A program made the translations under genes and the position numbers. This document shows positions 25,440 through 34,400 of a DNA stretch of 64,000 nt, piece after piece. Source of the DNA: Bradyrhizobium sp. SK17 (lineage in GTDB: Bacteria; Pseudomonadota; Alphaproteobacteria; Rhizobiales; Xanthobacteraceae); contig NZ_CP025113.1 of the NCBI RefSeq assembly GCF_002831585.1, positions 6,215,001-6,279,000 of the forward strand, in the 5' to 3' direction. Numbering within the stretch: position 1 is the stretch's first letter; each line of letters begins with the position of its first letter. The notes under the pieces are model-generated. The model saw nothing but the letters and a program-made list of their open reading frames with translations, did not search any database and had not been told where the DNA came from.

Positions 25440-25503
25440 CGCCTTCTCCCCCTGCAAGCTGCGAACGTTCACGTCGCATTTTCGCTGCGCTCCGAGAATG
25501 AGA

Positions 25504-25511
25504 GGTATACC
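25504..25511. promoter_or_regulatory. GGTATACC palindrome in the MarR/transporter divergent region
   Basis: A perfect 8-bp palindrome inside a short A/G- and C/T-rich tract lies 65 bp before the TTG start of the transporter gene. With the TCAGTAT site at 25611 it flanks the middle of the divergent promoter region, a usual place for a MarR operator. Confidence 0.35.
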
Positions 25512-25610
25512 CCCTATTTTTTCTTTGCAAGGACCTTTTCTGACCGAGCGTTCTCGCGGCGCCGCGCACGGACTTTGATTCTCTGCTTTCTGGAAACCGT
25601 AACCCATTGA

Positions 25611-25617
25611 TCAGTAT
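25611..25617 (+). promoter_or_regulatory. TCAGTAT element upstream of the MarR gene
   Basis: TCAGTAT is the reverse complement of the ATACTGA core at 14878 and 19413. It lies 137 bp before the MarR-gene ATG and between the two divergent units, so it may serve autoregulation or control of the transporter-hydroxylase operon. Confidence 0.35.
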
Positions 25618-25753
25618 AGCTCTTATTTCGAGACGACGTTGCAGTTGCGGCCCATGGCAGAGCTGTGCCAGTGATCCACAGCTGTCGCTGCCCTCAAGGC
25701 AGAAAGGACACGGTCGCTCCCGGATGCGGCCGTCGGAACGAAGGATGACGGGA

Positions 25754-26251
25754 ATGGACAAGCGTGCGAAGACGTCGAACACCGAACCGTTCTACGCGAG
25801 CATGCCACTCTGGGCGCGGCCGGGATTTCTGATCCGCCGTCTGCACCAGATCAACTATGCGATTTTTTTCGAGGAATGCGACGCTTACGACATCACGCCG
25901 GTCCAATACGCGCTGCTGACGACACTCAGCATGAACCCCGACACCGATCAGGTCACGCTCGGACGCGAGATCGGTATCGACAGGACCAATGTTGCGGACG
26001 TGCTGCGCCGCCTCGAACAGCGCGGCCTGGTCAAGCGGCGCAAAGCCGATCATGACGGCCGGGCGACTATTGCACGCCTGACGCCTGCGGGGGACAAGGT
26101 TGCGCGGGACATGTTCAGCGCCATGCAGCGGGCGCAGACACGACTGCTGGCGCCGCTTCCCATCGAGGAGCGTAAGGCCTTCATGGCGACGCTGCTCAAG
26201 CTGGTCGAGGCCAACAATCATCTTGGCAGGACGACTTTTCAGCCAAAATAG
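25754..26251 (+). CDS. MarR-family regulator, NicR/PicR-like
   Basis: The 165-aa protein has a central winged helix (TPVQYALLTTLSMNPDTDQVTLGREIGIDRTNVADVLRRLEQRGLVKRRKADHDGRATIARLTPAG). The helical ends (MPLWARPGFLIRRLHQINYAIFFEEC and the C-terminal LLKLVEANNHL) are of the NicR/PicR dimerisation type. NicR and PicR are repressors of nicotinate and picolinate degradation that release DNA on binding a pathway intermediate. Divergent orientation relative to the transporter-hydroxylase operon supports that role. ATG 25754 is chosen because AAGGATGACGGGA precedes it; ATG 25745 has no room for a ribosome-binding site. Confidence 0.87.
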   Translation: MDKRAKTSNTEPFYASMPLWARPGFLIRRLHQINYAIFFEECDAYDITPVQYALLTTLSMNPDTDQVTLGREIGIDRTNVADVLRRLEQRGLVKRRKADHDGRATIARLTPAGDKVARDMFSAMQRAQTRLLAPLPIEERKAFMATLLKLVEANNHLGRTTFQPK

Positions 26252-26352
26252 CATTGACCAAACACCTTCCCGCGGCTCGGACCACTGCCGGCATTGCCAC
26301 AGGGGCGACACGAGCCGCTCGCGCGTAGTGGCTCCAGGACCGTCGCCCACCG

Positions 26353-27459
26353 TCAGGCTGCGCCATCGGCTGTATCGGTCTCGATCGGTTGATGTGCCCC
26401 TAGGACAGCCCGCACCCGGTATCCGGACGGGCTGACACCGGTCAAACGTTTGAATATGCGAGAGAACGCGCTGGTCTCGCTGTAACCGAGATAGTGCGCG
26501 ATCGAGGTGATCGCGGTTGAGGTTTCGCTGAGCAGCTGCCGCGCTATCCGACAGCGAACGCGATTGCGGATTTCCAGGTAGTTGAGCCTGCATTCCATCA
26601 ACTCGCGCTGGAAGGAACGAAGGCTCATTCCGAAATCGCCGGCGGCTCGTTCGATCTCGACACTCGCGCCGATGCAAAGGGCCGAGACCACCCAGGCGTC
26701 AATGGCCGCTGAAAGGTCGAAGCCCCTTACCATCGATTTCGTTCGATCAACGAGTACCGCTTCGAGCCGCGAGCCGCGGCCAGGATCGGCGCGCACGGCC
26801 GGCTCATCCAGCAATTTCGCGGGAAAGCAGATCGCATTCACTCGTTTGCCGAACTGCACGGGGCATCCAAAATGGGCATGATAGTCCGATGCGTCCATTC
26901 CAGGCGTATGCTGAAACTCCACCAGGCTCGGCCGAACCTCGTATCCAAGCTTCCTTGAAACAAATGCGTGCTGGACCGCGACCGTAAAGCAGGCGTCCTG
27001 TCGCCGCAGCTTCACCGCGGGATCGACGATCGCATAGCTCAGCCGGGCAAAATCGCCACTGACCGAGAGATCGAACCGTGAGTTGCTCTGCAGAACGCAA
27101 GAATGGCGAACGAATTTCTGCAACGCGTCACCAAGCGTCGCCGCTGCGAGCGCAAGTGTTGCGAGTTCGCCAAAGCTTTCGAACTGAATCGACTTGCCGA
27201 GATTCAGACCCAGCAAGCCGTCCCCGCGATCGGCAGCCGTGACTTCGAGGGCCGCGGTAAATGTTGCGAGTGGAAAGGATGCAGTGTCCGCCGGCATTTG
27301 GCCGCTCTGACCGATTCCAAGCTTCGCTTTCAGTATCTGGAGATCGTTTGCCTTCCCCGCGACCGCGGCGAGCGTCGCATACGCCGCAGCGGCACAAATG
27401 ATGCTCTGCTCTCGCACGGCCATGAAACTCCCCGCCTGCAACTGCAAAGCGTCAGACAT
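26353..27459 (-). CDS. AraC-family regulator (OruR/ArgR-type N-terminal domain)
   Basis: About 368 aa. The N-terminal ligand-binding region (VTAADRGDGLLGLNLGKSI to VNAICFPAKLLDEP) is of the Arabinose_bd/OruR type. The C-terminal AraC helix-turn-helix includes FGMSLRSFQRELMECRLNYLEIR and ITSIAHYLGYSETSAFSRIFKRLTGVSPSGYR. It lies 105 bp downstream of the copper amine oxidase on the same strand, so it probably regulates amine oxidation. Start at ATG 27459 gives the usual length; ATG 27471 is also possible. Confidence 0.85.
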   Translation of the reverse strand: MSDALQLQAGSFMAVREQSIICAAAAYATLAAVAGKANDLQILKAKLGIGQSGQMPADTASFPLATFTAALEVTAADRGDGLLGLNLGKSIQFESFGELATLALAAATLGDALQKFVRHSCVLQSNSRFDLSVSGDFARLSYAIVDPAVKLRRQDACFTVAVQHAFVSRKLGYEVRPSLVEFQHTPGMDASDYHAHFGCPVQFGKRVNAICFPAKLLDEPAVRADPGRGSRLEAVLVDRTKSMVRGFDLSAAIDAWVVSALCIGASVEIERAAGDFGMSLRSFQRELMECRLNYLEIRNRVRCRIARQLLSETSTAITSIAHYLGYSETSAFSRIFKRLTGVSPSGYRVRAVLGAHQPIETDTADGAA

Positions 27460-27564
27460 GTAGCGTCTCATGGAGCGGGATCTTCGACAAGCCGGGGCAC
27501 TCCGCCGCGCCTGCGACCATGACGGGGGACCGTCTTGAGGACACCGCATTTTGAGCAAGGGATT

Positions 27565-29592
27565 TCACTCTGCGTTGGTTCGGCAACAGGTATTGGCGGT
27601 CTCACTCAGCTGGCTGTTGCGCGTGTCGTGGTCTCCCCTGGCCTGAACGCTGCGAGAATTGCGGTCCGGCGGAATATCGTCTGCGGGATTGGCGGCAAAG
27701 AACCCGTTCGGCTTCAGCATGAAGCCGGCGTATTCGACCGGCATGACCGGAAAGTCTTCCGGCTTGCACACATGGGTGTGACCGAACGTATGCCAGACGA
27801 CGATATCCGTGTTCGCAATGTTGCGGTTCTCCTTGACATAGGCGGGCAAGCCATCTCCACCGGAGTGGATATTCGGATAGTCGCCACTGGCATATTTTTG
27901 CACCGGATCATATGCGGTCACCCAGACGTGCCGGGTCGCGAATCCCGCTCGCCGGTGAACCGAGCTTCCCTCCTGCGCCAGCATCAGCGGGCTCGGCGTC
28001 ACGATCAGCTTGTAACCGGACGGATTACCAACCGAGTTCGTCGTATTCGGATTGGTGATCTTCCAGTAGCGCCCTACTCGGCCGTCGGCGATCGCGCTGG
28101 CGTCCAGTTCCCGGGACAGCGTGCGTGACCTCAAATCGAACGCGTTGCCGTACGGATTGTCTGAGCCCCATGGGCGGGGCGCAAATTCGTGCTCGGTCAC
28201 CGTGTTGCCGCCACCATCGAGATCCATGTGCATGCGGACATTGAAAAAGTGCTGATGGGTTGGACCAGCGAGATTGTCATCAACCATCCCGCCCCATGGA
28301 TATGGCTCTCCGCTGCGCACCGCGGCGGTTTGAATGATTCCAGTGAGCTTGGCCTCCAGCTGGATCGTCCCATCCTGGTATAGGTACCAGTAGAAGCCGT
28401 AGTCGTAATTGCCGACCGTCGCAAAGAAGCTGATGACCAATCGCCGCGAGCGGCGTACTTCAAAGAGACCGTTACGGAACTCGTAGTGCTTCCAAAGGAT
28501 TCCGTAATCCTCCTCGTGCATGCAGATCGCGTTCTTCATCACCTGGGGCTCGCCGAAGCAGCTTGCCGCCGGAACGTCGAAATAGTGAATATTGCCGAGG
28601 CAATCGCATCCGAGCTCGAGGGCATTCGCGAGCACACCTAGGCCATACTCGCCTGCGTCAAACGCCGATTTCCAATAATGATTGGTGGTCGGATCGGCGT
28701 ACGGCACGACCATTTCGGTGACACTGGCCCGATGAATGAGCGACCGCTTCCGGTCCCCGTCCTGATAGGCAAGCTGGTGCAGGACAAGCCCCTCTCGCGG
28801 CGTGAAGCCGACCCGAAAGCTCCACTTCTGCCAATCGACCTGCCAGCCATTCACGCGGAAACTCGGACCGTCAGGCTGTTCGATGTTGAGCGGCTTGATG
28901 TCCGCGCGTGGCGACCGGTTCAAGGCTGCTGCATAGTTTCGCTTCTTTGCAGGAATTGGAATGACCGGCTCGTCATCGCTGAGGTCCACCACCTTTCCGA
29001 GGACGAGATCAACAACCGCAACCACCCCCTCGATCGGCCGCGCATAACCATTGTCCTGAATATCTTCACGGAAATAGCTCACGGCGCGGACGATGCGGCT
29101 CCCTTGCTCGAAGCTTCGATCAAAAAAGCCGGCGGAAAACGGGTCGACCTGAACAAGCTTGATCTGTTGCTCCGTCACGCCGCGGCGGCGCATGGCGGCT
29201 CGCCAACCGGCATCCGCCTTGACGATTTCCTCGCATCGCAAGACATCTTCCAGCGTGATCGGAGGTTGACCATACGGCGCCGTGGAATTCCGCAGAGGCC
29301 GCCGTTGAACGATGGCGCCCCGCGTCAGATCGACGATATGCTCGGCCGCCTCCCCCGTCTCGCTGTCGAGTGTCAGCACGAACGCCTGCCGCGGCATTGT
29401 TTCTCCGTCCGGTTGGCGGCGAAGATCCTCCTTACCGGGCTCTTCGAGACGCACGAGCGGAAACCTGCAATGCTCCCTCGACCGCGACGTGATCGCCACC
29501 AGATTGCACGCAGTCCTGATCTCTTCGACAGTCAGCGGATCCAGTGGATGCTGCGCGACCGCCTTTGTCCTTTGGCGCCTCTCGTTACTCAT
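27565..29592 (-). CDS. Copper-containing primary amine oxidase
   Basis: The 675-aa enzyme carries the topaquinone site NYD (Tyr396 in VGNYDYGF), the catalytic base Asp312 (FDAGEYGLG), and copper ligands His446 and His448 (THQHFF), with the third in the GHTHVCKPEDFPVMP segment near the C-terminus. It oxidises primary amines to aldehydes with release of ammonia and H2O2. No signal peptide is seen, so it is cytoplasmic as in many Gram-negatives. ATG 29592 follows AGGGCAAGG; the longer frame upstream begins in an unlikely Ala/Arg stretch. The AraC gene downstream probably regulates it. Confidence 0.93.
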   Translation of the reverse strand: MSNERRQRTKAVAQHPLDPLTVEEIRTACNLVAITSRSREHCRFPLVRLEEPGKEDLRRQPDGETMPRQAFVLTLDSETGEAAEHIVDLTRGAIVQRRPLRNSTAPYGQPPITLEDVLRCEEIVKADAGWRAAMRRRGVTEQQIKLVQVDPFSAGFFDRSFEQGSRIVRAVSYFREDIQDNGYARPIEGVVAVVDLVLGKVVDLSDDEPVIPIPAKKRNYAAALNRSPRADIKPLNIEQPDGPSFRVNGWQVDWQKWSFRVGFTPREGLVLHQLAYQDGDRKRSLIHRASVTEMVVPYADPTTNHYWKSAFDAGEYGLGVLANALELGCDCLGNIHYFDVPAASCFGEPQVMKNAICMHEEDYGILWKHYEFRNGLFEVRRSRRLVISFFATVGNYDYGFYWYLYQDGTIQLEAKLTGIIQTAAVRSGEPYPWGGMVDDNLAGPTHQHFFNVRMHMDLDGGGNTVTEHEFAPRPWGSDNPYGNAFDLRSRTLSRELDASAIADGRVGRYWKITNPNTTNSVGNPSGYKLIVTPSPLMLAQEGSSVHRRAGFATRHVWVTAYDPVQKYASGDYPNIHSGGDGLPAYVKENRNIANTDIVVWHTFGHTHVCKPEDFPVMPVEYAGFMLKPNGFFAANPADDIPPDRNSRSVQARGDHDTRNSQLSETANTCCRTNAE

Positions 29593-30033
29593 CGTCGACC
29601 TTGCCCTGTTGTACGGCCATGCGAGTGCGCGAGCGCAACACGCCGCCATTCCCTACCCTTCCGATCGCCAATCGTCTGACGTCGAGACTGCCGTTTCGGC
29701 TTTGCCCGCCTTCTCGGCACGACCGGGTGATTCCGACCGACAGTCCAGCCACCCAATCTAGGCCATGCGAAATGCCCTGACTTGACACTTCACGCCTGAT
29801 GGATCTCCGCGGCGCGGGTAGCACGGCCGGGTCTGGCCACGCCGGCAAGGCAAGCAGACAGCTCATCCTCCGCGCGCTTCCGCGCAGATTGGCGCGAACA
29901 GTCAAGACGCGCTGCGGCGTCCCGCAAAGATTGTCACACGTCCGGATCAGTTCAGCGACCGTGCATTTCGCGGCCACGGGTTCCGGGATGCAAATCAATC
30001 ACGGTGCACAAGCGCCGGCATGGGGGAAACGAT
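29593..30033. other. Divergent intergenic region
   Basis: This stretch separates the amine oxidase gene (minus) from the SphA-type gene (plus) and should carry both promoters. The open frames in it overlap each other on opposite strands and look non-coding. No operator or hairpin was recognised. Confidence 0.4.
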
Positions 30034-31020
30034 ATGAAGCTGAAGCTCTTGCTGATCGGCTCCGTTGCAGCTTGCGGGCTGCTGCCTCGATCCGCACAGT
30101 CGTTTGAATTCGGCTACGCCGGCTATGCGCAGAAGCCGGGACTTGTCGTGGGGAATGGAGCATCCAATCCTCCTCCGGGCCTCTATGCGTTCGATCAGGT
30201 ATTCACCTATCAGGCAAAACTCGCTGGACCCGGAGCGCCAATCATCGATGGCAACGCGACATCGGTTCACGCGGCCGCGGCAACCGCCGGCCTGTTCTGG
30301 GTACCCGGATGGACAATATTCGGGGCCTCGTACGACGCGGTCATCGCGCAGCCCTGGCTCATGGCCGACCTAGGCGATCCCATCAACATCAACCCGGCGG
30401 GTTTGCACAACACCTTCATCGCGCCGATCGAACTGAGTTGGAAACTTGGAGAGAGCGGTTTCTACGCGAGAGCCGGTCTCGGCCTCTATGCTCCCACCGG
30501 TGCGACCAGCGGCGCCAACGGCCTCGGCAATGTCGGCACGCCCTGGTGGGTTATTCAGCCGAACGTCCAGCTATCCTATCTCAGAGATGGCTGGAATCTC
30601 ACAGCCAACCTGTTCGACGAGATCAACACCCGCAATCCGCTGACTGGCTACAGGAGCGGCGACATCCTGCACGCGGAATTCACCGCAACAAGGACCGTCG
30701 GCAAATGGACCGTCGGTCCGGTCGCCTACTACGTCGGTCAGATCAGCAACGACAAATCGAGCTCGTTCTACGGCGGCGCGATCAATACCAACCGCTACAA
30801 CGTCTGGGCGGCGGGCGCGCTGGTCGGCTATGACTTTGGTCCTGCCACGCTGACCGTATGGGCTACGAGCGAAATCTCCGCGAGCGCGTCAGGAGGCACT
30901 CCGATCTCGGGCTCCGATCCGGCATCGATCAGCAAAGGAATCAGCCTCTTTGCCAATTTGAGCTACAGGCTCTGGAGCCCGGATGCGCCAGCCACTCCGA
31001 GCGCTGGACACCACAAATAG
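30034..31020 (+). CDS. SphA/MetA-pathway outer-membrane transport protein
   Basis: A 328-aa secreted protein with a signal peptide (MKLKLLLIGSVAACGLLPRSAQS) and a beta-barrel-like body of alternating hydrophobic and polar segments. It has the family landmarks PPPGLYAFDQVFTYQAK, GPGAPIIDGNATSVHAAAAT and FIAPIELSWKLGESGFYAR. This is the phenol MetA/SphA family, thought to form outer-membrane channels for aromatic compounds. A short linker and AGHHK tail end the protein. It is probably independent of the amine oxidase, but the two share an upstream region. Confidence 0.82.
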   Translation: MKLKLLLIGSVAACGLLPRSAQSFEFGYAGYAQKPGLVVGNGASNPPPGLYAFDQVFTYQAKLAGPGAPIIDGNATSVHAAAATAGLFWVPGWTIFGASYDAVIAQPWLMADLGDPININPAGLHNTFIAPIELSWKLGESGFYARAGLGLYAPTGATSGANGLGNVGTPWWVIQPNVQLSYLRDGWNLTANLFDEINTRNPLTGYRSGDILHAEFTATRTVGKWTVGPVAYYVGQISNDKSSSFYGGAINTNRYNVWAAGALVGYDFGPATLTVWATSEISASASGGTPISGSDPASISKGISLFANLSYRLWSPDAPATPSAGHHK

Positions 31021-31111
31021 CAGAACAGCCAGCTGAGCCAATTCGCCCGATCACGATGAACGAGGCTGGCAACCGGCGCTGCGGCGGGTCACAGCTCACG
31101 ACATCAACCGT

Positions 31112-31294
31112 TCAGGCGATTTGCTCGGCCCGCTTCGCCTCGGCGTCATACAGGCGGATTTGCAGTATCGGAAACCGCCGCTTCAAGTCCCGGGCGCCGG
31201 CCTCGGCGCCCTCTCTAGTCATGAACTCCGTCTTCACCTGGCCATCGACAATCAAAGCATAGCCGTCGTCAGGCAGCCCTTTCGACCGATTCAT
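31112..31294 (-). CDS. Conserved hypothetical protein (60 aa)
   Basis: The product (MNRSKGLPDDGYALIVDGQ and onward, ending AEAKRAEQIA) has the alpha/beta make-up of a small single-domain protein conserved in Bradyrhizobium-type genomes. ATG 31294 is preceded by GGGGAC; the GTG six codons upstream is less likely. It is convergent with the SphA-type gene. Function unknown. Confidence 0.6.
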   Translation of the reverse strand: MNRSKGLPDDGYALIVDGQVKTEFMTREGAEAGARDLKRRFPILQIRLYDAEAKRAEQIA

Positions 31295-31344
31295 CGGCAA
31301 GTCCCCAGTCACGATATAGCGACCGAGTTATGGTGAGTCTGCCT

Positions 31345-31363
31345 GCCGGGGCAAGGCCCCGGC
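31345..31363. terminator. Hairpin GCCGGGGC-AAG-GCCCCGGC
   Basis: A perfect 8-bp stem with a 3-nt loop between the 60-aa gene and the RTX gene. It lacks a clear T run in either direction. Confidence 0.4.
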
Positions 31364-31417
31364 TCTGCGCGATACAACGCCTGGCAGTCAGCGCGCCGCT
31401 CCGAAACGCAGCCGGCG

Positions 31418-31441
31418 GATGAGCGCGATACCGCGCTCATC
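31418..31441 (-). terminator. 10-bp hairpin downstream of the RTX gene
   Basis: GATGAGCGCG and CGCGCTCATC form a perfect 10-bp stem with a 4-nt loop, 17 bp past the end of the RTX gene on its strand. Its position makes it the probable terminator of the secretion operon, though without a U run. Confidence 0.5.
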
Positions 31442-31457
31442 CGGGCAATCCACCATC

Positions 31458-34400
31458 TTAGGCATGCCACGCCGCAGACATCGTGCTTTGCAGGCTCGTA
31501 TCGTTCGGCACGGTGTGGAGGCTCGAGCTGGTCGGGTCGAAGCCGGGATTGTTCGCGGAATAGGTTGCCATGGCCTGCACGAGTTGCGAGACCTGCCCGT
31601 CGATCTTCAGGCCGCCGGCCGTGATCTCCTGCAGCTGCGAACCGGCACCGGAGAACCAGCCGTTGACGGTGACGCTGGTGTTTGTGCCAAGTAGATCGAC
31701 GAACAAATTGTCGCCGGATCGTCCGAACCAGAGTTGATCATTGCTGATCCCGACGAAATCGAGCTCGTTCTTCGAGCCCGAGGCGGTAGGCAGATTGATT
31801 GTCGCCTGCCCGGTTCCGGAGGACACCTGGTAGAAATTGCTCCTTGCGCCGCCGTTGGCGACCTCTGTGCCACCGCCGAACTGGAAGACGTTGGTGCCAT
31901 AAGCGTTTCCGCTCAGCGACGCATTGGACGTCGATCCAACCCAGGTATAAGTGGTCGCAGCATCCCTGACCTGATCCCTGCTCCAGCTCACGCCATCGGA
32001 GAAGCTGACGCCAAGACCAGTGTTGTATGGCGACAGTTCGTTCATCAGCGTGACGGTCTTGCCGGTCGAAGTGACCGCCAGCATGACGTCGTCATTGCCG
32101 GCGTTGCGTGACAGCGTCACGCCGGTCGAGGCGATATCCTGCAGCACCAGCGCGCCACCATTGTCGTCGACGATATCGTTGCCGCCGGCCGAGGTGTAGA
32201 TGTAGGTGTCAAAACCGTCCTTGCCGTTGAGGTACTTGTCGCCGAGCCCAGCCACCAGCGTGTCGTTGCGGCCGTCAAAGCCATAGATCGATCCGCCATT
32301 GGCCGCGCTTGCCTGATCCAGCAAATTCTGCTCGACCTGATCCCTGCTCCAGCTCACGCCGTCGGAGAAATTGATGCCGAGGCCGCTGTTGTAAGGCGAG
32401 AACTCGCTCTTGATCGTCACGGTCTTGCCGGTCGAGGTCACCGTCAGCACCAGGTCCCAACCGTCGCGATCGCGCGACATCGTCACGCCGGTCGAGGCGA
32501 TGTCCTGCAGCACCAACGTGCCGCCGGTGTCGTCGATCACATCATTGCCGCCGACCGAGGCGTAGATGTAAGTGTCAGTGCCATCCTTGCCGTTGAGGTA
32601 CTTGTCACCGAGCCCAGCCACCAGCGTGTCGTTGCGGCCGTCAAAGCCATAGATCGCCCCGCCATTGGCAGCGCTCGCCTGATCGAGCAGCTTCTGCTCG
32701 ATCTGGTCCCTGCTCCAGCTCACGCCGTCAGAGAAGTTGATGCCGAGACCGCTGTTGTAAGGCGAGAACTCGCTCTTGATCGTCACGGTCTTGCCGGTCG
32801 ATGTCACCGTCAGCACCAGATCCCAACCGTCGCGATCGCGCGACAGCGTCACGCCGGTCGAGGCGATATCCTGCATCACCAACGTGCCGCCGGTGTCGTC
32901 AACCACATCATTGCCGCCGGCCGAGGTGTAGATGTAGGTGTCAGTTCCATCCTTGCCGTTCAGATATTTGTCGCCCAGCCCCGCCACCAGCGTATCGTTG
33001 CGGCCGTCAAAGCCGTAGATCGATCCGCCATTGGCGGCGCTCGCCTGATCGAGCAGCTTCTGCTCGATCAGGTCCCTGCTCCAGCTCACGCCATCGGAGA
33101 AGTTGATGCCGAGACCGCTGTTGTAAGGCGAGAACTCGCTCTTGATCGTCACGGTTTTGCCGGTTGAGGCCACCGTCAGCACCAGGTCCCAGCTATCGTG
33201 ATCACGTGACAGCGTCACGCCGGTTGAGGCGATGTCCTGCATCACCAGCGTGCCGCTGATGTCGTCGATCACATCATTGCCGCCTGCCGAGGTGTAGATG
33301 TAAGTGTCAATACCGTCCTTGCCGTTGAGGTACTTGTCACCAAGCCCAGCCACCAGCGTGTCATTACGGCCGTCAAAGCCGTAGATCGATCCGCCATTGG
33401 CGGCGCTCGCCTGATCCAAGAGCTTCTGCTCGACCTGATCCCTGGTCCAGCTCACACCGTCGGAGAAATTGACGCCGAGACCGCCGATATAAGGCGAGAA
33501 CTCACTCTTGATCGTCACGGTCTTGCCGGTCGAGGTCACCGTCAGCACCAGATCCCAACTGTCGCGATCACGTGACAGCGTCACGCCAGTCGAAGCGATG
33601 TCCTGCATCAGCAGAGTCGATTGGCTGTTTGCATCATTGATGACATCATCACCACCGATCGTCGAATAGACGTACCGATGCTGCTTGCCGTCGCCGTTGA
33701 CCAGCTGATTGCCGGTCCCCAGCACGATTTCATATCCGGGAGTCGACTCAACAGCCGTCGCGTCGATTGTCGTACGATTCCAGATCGTCCCATCGGCAAA
33801 CTTGATATAGTTGATGCCATAGACCGAGCTGCCACCGTTGTAGAACTGATAGAGTACGGTCACGCTGTCGCCAGTCGCCGGCACCTTGACGATCATCTGG
33901 TCGCCGGATCGGCTCAGTTGGACTTCCGACGGTAAGATATCAGTCAATTCTAGCGTATCGTTGCGCTGATAGCCGCTACCGCTGTTGTCCAAGGTATCGT
34001 GCCCATCGCCTTTCGCAAACAAGATGCGATCTGCCCCTGTCCCTGTCAGCACGACCCTGTCATCGCCCAAGCCCGGAATGACGATAGTCCCGTCGCCAGG
34101 CGGATTGATGGTGTCGTTACCGCTCGTTCCGCGGACCGGCGAATTGACCGCAATCGTCGCGCGATCCCAGATCGTCCCGTCGGAAAACTTGATATAGTTG
34201 ATGCCGTAGACCGAGCTGCCACCGTTGTAGAACTGGTAGAGAACCGTGACGCTGTCGCCTGTCGCCGGCACCTTGACGATCAACTGATCGCCGGATCGGC
34301 TCAACTGAACTTCCGATGGCAGGATATCGTTCAATTCCAGCGTATCGTTGCGCTGGTAGCCGCTACCGCTGTTGTCGAGAGTGTCGTGACCATCGCCTTT

